Assembly: GCA_021779955.1 (NCBI GenBank)
Contig: JAJXZS010000034.1
Coordinates: forward strand, 186,001 to 250,000
DNA: 64,000 nt
Direction of reading: 5' to 3'
Source of the DNA: Chloroflexota bacterium
GTDB taxonomy: Bacteria; Chloroflexota; Anaerolineae; Anaerolineales; Anaerolineaceae
The stretch's first letter is position 1. Every line of letters starts with the position of its first letter. Shown piece after piece: positions 53,572 through 60,859 of the stretch. Below the pieces are notes generated by a model. It was not told the DNA's origin. It worked only from the letters and a program-made list of their open reading frames with translations, and did no database searches. Position numbers and translations under genes: made by a program.

Positions 53572-54294
53572 TTACTTATTCTTCAATTCTTCTGAAATTT
53601 CATCTAGAAGTTTTCGGATTTTCAAACCCAAGCCATCAATTTCGTCAGGTTTTACATCCAATCTGATTTGTATACTTACGTTAGTGCTTGAGGATCTCGA
53701 TCTTGAGGAATGAGCCTCCATATCCCCCCCTGGTATTTCCTGAGGTTGCTTGTTTTGAGATTGTGAATCTTGTTCAATAGAAATTTGCTCTTCTTGTTCA
53801 AAAGAAATAGCCGTCGGAATTAACTGACCATCCTTTTCAGTAATAAGGTCGGCGTTTATTAGAATCTCAAGGATCGCTTTTGCTCCAGCCATCGTAGTTA
53901 TACTTTTATTTTGTCCAGCTGAATACGCAATGTGACTTTGAAATGTTGAGGTATCCATGGTTCTTCTAATACGGATTGCAGCCAACATTTTTGACATGAA
54001 TTCATTTGAGGCTACAATTTCACGCCAGGCAGCCGCTATTTCATTATGATGATCATAATCTATTGCTCTTGCTAGTTTTCTACCCCGTTCAGTGGGGGAT
54101 TTTAACCTTCCCGCATCAATGATTCCGGTCGCGATTAAGAATGCATTGTTGCGGCTGATTACCGTTGGATTCATTTTTACGATTTGCGAAATATCATCTA
54201 GAGGTGACGGTTTATTCAGCTTACCGTAACCTTGAATGATTCTACAAAGCTCATCATAAGAAGAACCTGGCAACTTGAAAGTGTCATCCGTCAT
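53572..54294 (-). CDS. DUF5343-like winged-helix protein (partner of the HEPN gene)
   Basis: A 240-residue protein. Residues 30-68 form a helix-turn-helix (DDISQIVKMNPTVISRNNAF, then LIATGIIDAG); 110-163 look like a second winged helix (TTMAGAKAILEILINADLIT, then EKDGQLIP). A Gln/Ser-rich linker (165-200) leads to a C-terminal strand and helix, VSIQIRLDVKPDEIDGL then KIRKLLDEISEELK, resembling the end of DUF5343 proteins. It would be a DNA- or partner-binding sensor or antitoxin for the HEPN protein. A GAAGGAG ribosome site overlaps the stop of the small upstream ORF, so the start ATG 54294 is solid. Confidence 0.65.
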   Translation of the reverse strand: MTDDTFKLPGSSYDELCRIIQGYGKLNKPSPLDDISQIVKMNPTVISRNNAFLIATGIIDAGRLKSPTERGRKLARAIDYDHHNEIAAAWREIVASNEFMSKMLAAIRIRRTMDTSTFQSHIAYSAGQNKSITTMAGAKAILEILINADLITEKDGQLIPTAISFEQEEQISIEQDSQSQNKQPQEIPGGDMEAHSSRSRSSSTNVSIQIRLDVKPDEIDGLGLKIRKLLDEISEELKNK

Positions 54295-54300
54295 GGTTTT

Positions 54301-54492
54301 CTACTCCTTCTGGTGATTCGCCAAACATACCTTGAGGACATAGGGCAAATTACTTAACGCTCTGAAGCATTCTCTTGTAGCTATGAATAAGCCGAAACGA
54401 ACTAATTTGTCTTCAGAAAGCTGATTATTTTGACCGCGGAGGTAGAGTTTCCCCCGAATACAATAATTATATACATTTTCTAACTTATGCAA
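54301..54492 (-). CDS. Possible 63-residue ORF leading the defence unit
   Basis: A short frame starting with TTG at 54492 and ending in the ribosome site of the DUF5343-like gene, 6 bp before its ATG. The product is basic, Leu/Cys-containing and probably helical, with no motif known to me (RFGLFIATRECFRALSNLPY in the middle). Start is non-ATG, no clear ribosome site, and an in-frame stop lies about 25 bp upstream. It might be a coupled leader peptide, a small component or chance. I give it low confidence. Confidence 0.3.
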   Translation of the reverse strand: MHKLENVYNYCIRGKLYLRGQNNQLSEDKLVRFGLFIATRECFRALSNLPYVLKVCLANHQKE

Positions 54493-54643
54493 CGAGCAAG
54501 TAGAACCAGTTTTTCAAGAACGACTTATTTTTGCCCTTAAATGTTGATTTGCTCCGACCTTCAATTTTCTTCAACGGCTGACCAGAAATTAGATATACGC
54601 CACATGCCGATTGCTAAAACAAGAGATCACCAAATTTCTGCAA

Positions 54644-55555
54644 TTAACCCTGATACTTATTTCTATTATGCCAATCCAAGAAATCTGGGGAAGGGCGGTT
54701 CTTTAGGTTAGGAGGTGCATGCATCTTGTTCCCGTGATAATGGTAATAATCCCTGCCATTTTCATACTCCTCTTTGATTCTTTGGCTTACTTCAATAGTG
54801 AATGAAGGAGTGATCGTGATGTATCCCAAGTCAAATAACGCATGCAGATCTCTTCGCAGTAGAATCCCATTGCTGACAATATGCTGACCATTTTCTGCAT
54901 ATGGCTTGATATGGGCAGCATCAAGCGCTGGAAGAGTGCGTTCGTTGGTAATAGCACAGCGGCGCTCATAAGCATCTGTAACCAACACCCTGAAAGATCC
55001 CTGGCCCAGGCGGGGCATCACAAGTACCGGCGTTCCATATCTGGCTGGTTGCTCTTGTACAACCTGTCGCGATGACATCGATGATTGAAGATTCTTCCAT
55101 AAGGACAATCCGGGCTCAACTGAAAGGTCGTACCCTTTACCCTGAACAATGTTTTGCTTCCAATCGTTTGGAACAGGTACCCAGGCATCCTCAGGTAGAA
55201 AAAAGGGTTGCTCGAGTAAAATGCAACCGATTGTATAGTCAGAAAAGCGGTCGTTGACTTGCCTTCGATACCTTGCAACACGCTCACGCATTTCGGAAAG
55301 AGTTGGTGCGCCGTTGGCAATGCCAAAGGATTCCCAAGCGAGGGTAATGGGTAGTAGGCTTGCGTGAGCGAAAAAGCCGCCACCAACGATGAAATCATAA
55401 GGACTATGCAATTTAAATAAGAACAATTCACCTGGGATAAGTACTCTGAATTGCCGATTCCCTCCTGGTTGCCAGAAGTTCACTTCATCCAAGTTTGGTG
55501 TATCGCTTAGAAGAGTAAACCAATCTCGATCTGTAACGCCAATATACGCTTTCAT
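54644..55555 (-). CDS. Two-domain HNH endonuclease, PUA/EVE-like N-terminus (type IV restriction-like)
   Basis: A 303-residue protein. The C-terminal domain (about 185-265) is an HNH nuclease: C200 in RRCAITNERT, then H215 (AAHIKPYAENGQH), N229 (SNGILLRRDLH) and H238, the H-N-H set complete. Residues 1-155 have the PUA/EVE-like feel of base readers: AYIGVTDRDWFTLL, NFWQPGGNRQFRVLIPGELF and LFKLHSPYDFIVGGGFF. Predicted restriction endonucleases of COG3440 and EVE-HNH enzymes have this build, and such enzymes cut DNA with modified cytosines. Same strand as the HEPN unit, 152 bp upstream of the small ORF. No methyltransferase gene accompanies it, which fits a modification-dependent enzyme. Confidence 0.72.
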   Translation of the reverse strand: MKAYIGVTDRDWFTLLSDTPNLDEVNFWQPGGNRQFRVLIPGELFLFKLHSPYDFIVGGGFFAHASLLPITLAWESFGIANGAPTLSEMRERVARYRRQVNDRFSDYTIGCILLEQPFFLPEDAWVPVPNDWKQNIVQGKGYDLSVEPGLSLWKNLQSSMSSRQVVQEQPARYGTPVLVMPRLGQGSFRVLVTDAYERRCAITNERTLPALDAAHIKPYAENGQHIVSNGILLRRDLHALFDLGYITITPSFTIEVSQRIKEEYENGRDYYHYHGNKMHAPPNLKNRPSPDFLDWHNRNKYQG

Positions 55556-56031
55556 AATGTTGGAAATGAGCCGCCTTTTTAGTTCTTCGTCAACTAGCTT
55601 GGAGGATGACTAATTCCCCATATCAATTAGTATACAGACCCTTTTTGTTTTCGTAACTTAAAAATCGCCCCCACCCCCTTACTTCCCAATCATCTCAACC
55701 CTCCACCTCTCCCAGGTTCCTGCCGATCTACTCCTGCTCCGCAAAAACCTTCCGCGCATCCGGCTCGATACGCTCTCTCAACCGCACGATAAAGGCGCAT
55801 TCTCGGCTCTTCCCGATTTCTGTTTCAAGATATCGGGAATTTGCTCTATACCCATATAAAATCCTGTAAGGGCGGGTCTACACGAGAAGTCGCCTTCCTC
55901 TGCAATTCAACGAGACCCGCCCGCTGGTGCCAACCCTCTTTCCAAATTCTGATTCGGGAAGTCGGAAACCTGCTCATTCTCCACTCTCCATTCTCCAGGA
56001 TTTTTAAGCTTAAAAAATCCCCCAAAACCCC
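55556..56031. other. Intergenic region with decayed coding traces
   Basis: About 475 bp with no full gene. On the minus strand around 55730-55840 a 45-codon open frame reads ...CAFIVRLRERIEPDARKVFA and stops after EQE; it has a protein-like look (the end of some larger gene) but no start. A palindromic element lies at 55870-55922. The composition is mixed, which suggests it is the right edge of the acquired block. Confidence 0.4.
55870..55922. repeat. Inverted repeat with 10-bp GC-rich arms
   Basis: GGGCGGGTCT (55870-55879) and AGACCCGCCC (55913-55922) are exact complements, 33 bp apart. It has the form of the dispersed GGGCGGGT-type palindromic elements common in environmental bacterial genomes; only one copy is visible here. 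Confidence 0.5.
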
Positions 56032-56059
56032 TTGACAAATAGAACAGTTGTGCTATAAT
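56032..56059 (+). promoter_or_regulatory. Consensus sigma-70 promoter with LexA-like spacer palindrome
   Basis: TTGACA (56032-56037), a 16-bp spacer and TATAAT (56054-56059), twelve of twelve matches. The spacer holds TAGAAC-AGTT-GTGCTA (56040-56055), a near-palindrome with GAAC/GTGC half-sites like a SOS box with one substitution. The first well-supported gene downstream starts 360 bp on, so there is either a long leader or a lost gene. Confidence 0.7.
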
Positions 56060-56161
56060 CATAAGATGAACCATCTGTACCTTGACAACCAAATTCTGCA
56101 CTCGCCACGTGCCCGGCCTCGCGTCTGCCCGGGCTCTTCGGCGGCTCCAGTTTTTGCTATA

Positions 56162-56198
56162 TGAATTGAATTGCATATTCAATTCAATGATCAATTCA
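56162..56198. repeat. Cluster of TGAATTGA inverted repeats
   Basis: TGAATTGAAT (56162-56171) and ATTCAATTCA (56177-56186) are perfect 10-bp arms with a 5-nt loop, and another TCAATTCA follows (56191-56198). The cluster is AT-rich within otherwise GC-rich leader DNA and might be an operator or a hairpin in the leader RNA. Confidence 0.45.
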
Positions 56199-56421
56199 TC
56201 AGCGCGCTGCTTTTCCAAACATGCATACGCCGAATTGGGAAATTCCATTCAGCAGACGCTGCAACAAGCGGGCAGGTTTCGCTACGCCGCGAGCTGCGGG
56301 CCCGCGAAAGGGGATACTCACAACTGGCCTGCCTGTCCCTTCCAGCCCTGGCTCGAGCTTCTTTCCGCAGGGCGCAGTCATTCGCAGGTTCGGACGGATG
56401 CTGATTTTCAGGAGGTGCAAA

Positions 56422-57435
56422 ATGTCCTGGAAAGACCAACTCAAGGCTGACTCGATCTCATGGCTGCTCGAAGACGACGCTTCGGGCGTGCGCTACCTTG
56501 CCCTGCGCGATCTGGAAGGCCGTCCGCCAGGCGACCCCGAACTCATGGCTGCGCGCAGGTCCGCCCATCTCAACGGCTCAATCGCTGCCGTGCTGCGCGA
56601 GATGGACCCGCGGGGCTATTGGTTCGAACCCGGTCCCGGCTACTTGTCCAAATACCGCTCCACCGTCTGGTCGCTCTGCCTGCTCGCCCAGTTGGGAGCT
56701 CGCGTGGACGAGGATGAGCGCATCTCTGACGCCTGCGAGTATTTGCTCGATAACAGCCTCACCGGCAACGGCCAGTTCACCATCTCCGGAACGCCTTCCA
56801 CCACCATAGACTGCCTGCAGGGGAACTTGTGCTGGTCGCTGCTCGAGCTCGGTTTTGAGGATCGCCGTCTTGAAACCGCCTTCGACTGGATGGCTCACAG
56901 CGTCACAGGCGAGGGCATCGCTCCCATGGAAGAACGCGAAGCTCCAATCCGCTACTACGCGGGTAAGTGCGGGCCTGATTTCCGCTGCGGCGCGAACGAC
57001 AAGAAATCTTGCGCCTGGGGCGCCGCAAAAGTGATGCTGGCTTTCAGCCGCCTGCCCGGGAAGTACCACACGCCCGAGATCGATCGGGCCATCGAGCGCT
57101 GCGTCGAATTCATCTTCAGCGTCGACCCTGCGGATGCGGCGTATCCCGCCGGCTACGCCGAAAAACCGAGCGGCAACTGGTGGAAATTCGGGTTCCCGGT
57201 GTTCTATATCACCGATCTCCTGCAGATCGCCGAAGCCATGGTCGCCCTGGGTTATGGCGCCGACCCGCGCCTGGCGCGAACCCTGGCCATGATCCGGGCA
57301 AAACAGGACGAGCAGGGTCGCTGGCCCCTCGAACACGACTACGCCGGCAAAACCTGGCTGGACTTTGGACCCAGGAAGCAGCCCAACAAGTGGGTGACGC
57401 TTCGGGCGCTGCGTGTGCTGAAGGCTGCTGATTAG
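56422..57435 (+). CDS. Prenyltransferase/squalene-cyclase-like toroid protein (often mislabelled NifH)
   Basis: A 337-residue soluble protein with repeating helix pairs of the alpha/alpha toroid (terpenoid cyclase-like) kind. Recognisable parts are DDASGVRYLALRDLEG, PRGYWFEPGPGYLSKYRSTV (about 71-90), TIDCLQGNLCWSLLELGFED and, near the end, DFGPRKQPNKWVTLRALRVL. Databases often call the family nitrogen-fixation protein NifH, but no P-loop or Fe-S cysteines of NifH exist. No QW/DxDD cyclase motif is clear, so an enzymatic role is uncertain. ATG 56422 is chosen for its AGGAGG ribosome site; a longer frame from 56221 has no homology. Confidence 0.8.
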   Translation: MSWKDQLKADSISWLLEDDASGVRYLALRDLEGRPPGDPELMAARRSAHLNGSIAAVLREMDPRGYWFEPGPGYLSKYRSTVWSLCLLAQLGARVDEDERISDACEYLLDNSLTGNGQFTISGTPSTTIDCLQGNLCWSLLELGFEDRRLETAFDWMAHSVTGEGIAPMEEREAPIRYYAGKCGPDFRCGANDKKSCAWGAAKVMLAFSRLPGKYHTPEIDRAIERCVEFIFSVDPADAAYPAGYAEKPSGNWWKFGFPVFYITDLLQIAEAMVALGYGADPRLARTLAMIRAKQDEQGRWPLEHDYAGKTWLDFGPRKQPNKWVTLRALRVLKAAD

Positions 57436-57454
57436 AAACGAAGAGGAGATCGAA

Positions 57455-57916
57455 ATGCCAAAATTCGACTCGCTTGAACTGCTGTTTACCTGCTTTGCAT
57501 TCCTGTTTCAGCTTGTGCTTTTGGTCCACTTTTCGCTGCGCAAATGGCGTTTCGACACCGCCATTCGTCTTGGTCCTGTGGTCTATGCTTTGAGCATCAT
57601 CTTCGTCCTCGTCAGCTTCATCCTGATCCTGGGTGGAAGGCAACGGTCGTTCTGGATTGGCGGGTTCATCTATCTTGCCTGGGCAATCTTCGGCTATATC
57701 GTCGAGTACATTCTGAAGATCGATTGGCGAACGCCGCCGGTCAATGGGCCGGTAATGGGTCCATACCTAATCCTCTATCTTGCGGCGAATATGTTCTACT
57801 GGTTTCCCCTGGCCCTGATTTACAAGCCGCTCTGGTATGTTTATGCAGTCCTGTTCGTCATCAACACCTACCTCAACATAACCTCTCACAAGGTGACCCG
57901 GCCGATGGTTGACTGA
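57455..57916 (+). CDS. Uncharacterised small membrane protein
   Basis: A 153-residue protein with four helices (about 10-28, 42-60, 67-85, 105-145). KIDWRTPPVNGPVMGPYLIL is a conserved-looking loop. A GAGGAG ribosome site is present 20 bp after the toroid gene, which suggests an operon. Family not recognised. Confidence 0.7.
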   Translation: MPKFDSLELLFTCFAFLFQLVLLVHFSLRKWRFDTAIRLGPVVYALSIIFVLVSFILILGGRQRSFWIGGFIYLAWAIFGYIVEYILKIDWRTPPVNGPVMGPYLILYLAANMFYWFPLALIYKPLWYVYAVLFVINTYLNITSHKVTRPMVD

Positions 57917-57985
57917 ATTGGGGATATGGGCACAACAAGCATATAATTGTTCTGAAGAGGACCTCATTCTTCATTAGGAGCTTGA

Positions 57986-58792
57986 ATGTATAAGGCGGCG
58001 GGCAGACCTGTCAAACTGGCCAGTCTCATCCTGATCATCATCGGCGTGATCCTGCTCGTTCTGACCATCATCTTCGGTGGCAAGTTCAATATTGCGCTGC
58101 CTCTGGTATTCATCCTGCTGGGAGGTGTATTCTTCATCCTCGCTCTGGCAGGGCAGCAAAAGACGAGCTGGGCTTCGATCCTGTTCATCCCCGGGGGGCT
58201 GCTGGTTGCCATGGGCATCGTGCTGCTGGTGAGTACCCTTACCGCGGACGGGCGGTCATGGGCGTATTCATGGCTTCTCCTGGTTACCGGTTTGGGCTTC
58301 GGACTCGTCCTCACCAGTCGGCAGCAGGCCTGGCCTTCTCTTGTCGGACTCATCGGCTGGGGTATGGCGCTCCTGGGGATTACCTTCTTTGTCGTGTTTG
58401 GCGCGATCACCGGCGGGCTGTTCATCCAGATTATGGCCCCCGTGATGATCATCCTGGGCGGGCTGATGCTCTTCTGGCTGCGCCTGGAGAATGTCCTGCC
58501 TGAACCCGTCCTGCGCCGTCTCCACCTGGCCGCTCCGCCTGCGGATGCAAAGGACACTCAAGCGCCCTTTACTCCGGCATCCGGGCAGATGATCGAAGCA
58601 TTGAGCGCACGCGAGCTTGAGGTGCTGCGCCTGGTGGATGAAGGTCTTTCGAACCAGCAAATTGCGCTGCGCCTGAATGTTGCTCAAAGCACCGTCAAAA
58701 CGCACATCAACAACATCTACGCCAAGTTGGAGGTCGAAACCCGCACCCAGGCGATCCGCAAGGCGCACGACCTGAAGTTGATCATCAACTGA
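57986..58792 (+). CDS. Membrane-bound LuxR-type transcriptional regulator
   Basis: A 268-residue protein. Residues 8-165 contain about six hydrophobic helices; 205-268 is a LuxR/FixJ HTH: LSARELEVLRLVDEGLSNQQ, then IALRLNVAQSTVKTHINNIY and AKLEVETRTQAI. There is no receiver or ligand domain of known kind, so the membrane part may sense lipids, ions or envelope state and tether the regulator. Followed by hairpins that end its mRNA; the next genes are SDRs and could be its targets. Confidence 0.85.
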   Translation: MYKAAGRPVKLASLILIIIGVILLVLTIIFGGKFNIALPLVFILLGGVFFILALAGQQKTSWASILFIPGGLLVAMGIVLLVSTLTADGRSWAYSWLLLVTGLGFGLVLTSRQQAWPSLVGLIGWGMALLGITFFVVFGAITGGLFIQIMAPVMIILGGLMLFWLRLENVLPEPVLRRLHLAAPPADAKDTQAPFTPASGQMIEALSARELEVLRLVDEGLSNQQIALRLNVAQSTVKTHINNIYAKLEVETRTQAIRKAHDLKLIIN

Positions 58793-58814
58793 TACCAACA
58801 CTTTTATCCGGTAG

Positions 58815-58872
58815 AAGCAGGTCACTTCATGCAGGGGGGTGGAGAACACCTGCTTTTTGATTCTCCACCCCC
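58815..58872 (+). terminator. Two mutually exclusive hairpins after the LuxR gene
   Basis: AAGCAGGT (58815-58822) pairs with ACCTGCTT (58848-58855), followed by TTT, a terminator. GGGGGTGGAGAA (58835-58846) pairs perfectly with TTCTCCACCCCC (58861-58872); its left arm is in the loop of the first hairpin and its loop contains the right arm of the first. Only one (or a pseudoknot) can form. Confidence 0.6.
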
Positions 58873-58965
58873 AATCCACCCCTCATTTCCACCGTTTGGC
58901 AGATGACACTCCATCCGGCGGGGTGCTATAGATGATCCGAGACATCTACAACACGAAGAAATGAG

Positions 58966-59868
58966 ATGAAAATGGAAACTCGAATTTCGGAAAAGACAGT
59001 TGTTGTCACAGGCGCCACATCGGGTATCGGCCTGGCTGTGGCCGAAGAACTCGTTCGCTCCGGGGCATCCGTCATCGGTATTGGGCGCTCTGCCGAACGC
59101 TGCGCGGCAGCTCAGGCTGGTCTGCACCGGCTCAACCCGGAACCCTGGGTGGCTTATTTGACTGCCGACCTATCGGTTCAGGGCGAGGTGCGCGGGCTGG
59201 GCAACCAGGTGCGCGACCTGCTGGATACCTGGAATCGGCAAGCCCTGGATGGCCTGGTGAACAATGCCGGCACCTTTTCCTACTGGCTGACTCTTACTGC
59301 AGATGGGGTCGAGCTTCAGTGGGCGGTCAACCACCTGGCAGCTTTCCTGCTGACCAACACTCTGCTGCCCATGCTGCAGGCCGCCCCGCTGGCCCGCGTG
59401 GTCACCGTGAGTTCAGGTTCGCATTATAACGCCCGCCTGGATTGGAACGACCTTCAACTCAGGCGGCATTACAACGGCCTGCAGGCTTACGGCAATACCA
59501 AGTTGGCCAATATCCTTTTCACCCGGGAGATGAACCGCCGCCTTGGAGAGGAGTCTACTGTGCGCGCATTCGCCGCCGACCCCGGCCTGGTAAAGACGGA
59601 TATTGGCATGAAGGGCACTCCCGGGATCGTGAGTTGGGTGTGGAAGCTCCGCCGTTCGGGCGGGATTACCGCTGCGGAGGCAGCGCGCGGCATCTGCTAT
59701 TTGCTCACCGAGCCGTCGATCCAGGATGTGCCAAGCTCGTATTGGAAACATGGCCAGCCCAAAGCAGCCAGCCATGAAGCGCAGAATTGCCTGAACGCAG
59801 CCCGTCTCTGGAAGATTTCCAGCCAGATGTGCGGTCTGCCCGTGGAGGAATGCTATGCAAACGCCTGA
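58966..59868 (+). CDS. Short-chain dehydrogenase (retinol dehydrogenase-like)
   Basis: A 300-residue classical SDR. VVVTGATSGIGLAVAEELV (about 12-30) is the TGxxxGIG motif; NNAGTFSYW the NNAG motif near 98; catalytic Ser in VVTVSSGSHY and Y-x3-K in QAYGNTKLANILF near 175. Longer than average and with a Pro-rich substrate loop, like retinol dehydrogenase and WW-domain oxidoreductases. Its end overlaps the next SDR by 14 bp. Neither has a signal peptide. Confidence 0.87.
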   Translation: MKMETRISEKTVVVTGATSGIGLAVAEELVRSGASVIGIGRSAERCAAAQAGLHRLNPEPWVAYLTADLSVQGEVRGLGNQVRDLLDTWNRQALDGLVNNAGTFSYWLTLTADGVELQWAVNHLAAFLLTNTLLPMLQAAPLARVVTVSSGSHYNARLDWNDLQLRRHYNGLQAYGNTKLANILFTREMNRRLGEESTVRAFAADPGLVKTDIGMKGTPGIVSWVWKLRRSGGITAAEAARGICYLLTEPSIQDVPSSYWKHGQPKAASHEAQNCLNAARLWKISSQMCGLPVEECYANA

Positions 59869-60700
59869 GAATCGCTCGAAATGCAGAAGCAGGGTTTTGA
59901 TCAGCGGCGCATCGGGAGGATTGGGAAAGGCGTTCGCGGTCGAGTGTGCCAGCCGCGGCTGGGACCTGTTCCTCACCGATATGAATGCACCTGCGTTGGA
60001 AACGCTTGCCGCAGGTCTGCGCCGGTCATACAACGTGGATGTGATCACCCATGCCTGCGATCTGACCGATCTGGACGCGCGATTGGCTCTCTTCGAGCGA
60101 ATCCGGGTGAACTCGCTGCGCTTCTGGTGCCTGGTCAACGTCGCCGGCATCGATTACGAAGGGCCTTTCTTCGAGCAGTCCAGCCAGCAAATTCGCACGA
60201 TTCTGCGCCTGAATATCGAATCCACGCTCGATATCACGCACGCGATGCTCAAGTTCCGTGATCCATGCGCCACCTTCCGCATCATCAATGTGGCCAGCCT
60301 GGCAGCCTTCTATCCCATGCCCGTCAAAGCCACATACGCCGCCTCGAAGCGTTTTCTGCTCGATTTCTCGCTGGCCTTGAGGGAAGAAGTTCGTAGCATG
60401 GGTGCCACAGTGACTGTGCTGTGCCCTGCTGGCATGCCCACAACCCCTCTCTGCATCGAAGCCATCGAAGCCCAGGGGTGGATGGGGCATATCACCACCA
60501 TGGATACCGGGCGTGTGGCCGACAAAACGCTGAACGCCGCGCTTGCCGGGCGTCCTATGGTCATCCCCGGTTGGGTGAACCGCACCCTGCAGTTGCTCGG
60601 TTCGATTGTGCCTGCCAGGCTGGTCGCTGCACTCGTTGGCAGCCGCTGGAAAAGCGCGCAGCAGAAGCGCAGTCTGGATAAGCAGCCTGCCATGCCATGA
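59855..60700 (+). CDS. Short-chain dehydrogenase
   Basis: A 281-residue SDR of the YqjQ/DltE-like group. VLISGASGGLGKAFAVECA (about 12-30), VNVAGIDYEG (NNAG with N-V-A-G) near 96, catalytic Ser in INVASLAAFY and YAASKRFLLDFS near 160. The last 60 residues (PGWVNRTLQLLGSIVPARLV) are hydrophobic and may anchor it to the membrane, as in proteins near lipid metabolism. Overlaps the previous SDR gene by 14 bp, so they are translated together. Confidence 0.87.
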   Translation: MQTPENRSKCRSRVLISGASGGLGKAFAVECASRGWDLFLTDMNAPALETLAAGLRRSYNVDVITHACDLTDLDARLALFERIRVNSLRFWCLVNVAGIDYEGPFFEQSSQQIRTILRLNIESTLDITHAMLKFRDPCATFRIINVASLAAFYPMPVKATYAASKRFLLDFSLALREEVRSMGATVTVLCPAGMPTTPLCIEAIEAQGWMGHITTMDTGRVADKTLNAALAGRPMVIPGWVNRTLQLLGSIVPARLVAALVGSRWKSAQQKRSLDKQPAMP

Positions 60701-60745
60701 TGCGCCGGCTCCGCAAGACCTGCTGTTCAGCCGTCAAAATTGAGA

Positions 60746-60772
60746 AAGAAGCCTTCTACTCGAAGGCTTCTT
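60746..60772 (+). terminator. Stem-loop after the SDR pair
   Basis: A perfect 11-bp stem AAGAAGCCTTC/GAAGGCTTCTT with a 5-nt loop; the downstream side is CGATTTAC, so only a weak U-tract follows. Confidence 0.65.
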
Positions 60773-60859
60773 CGATTTACTCGTAATACGGGTTTCCATA
60801 TAATAAATGTATTCATTGATCCATTTTGGATTTATAAAGCTCGTTCAAGAGGTAAGAAC

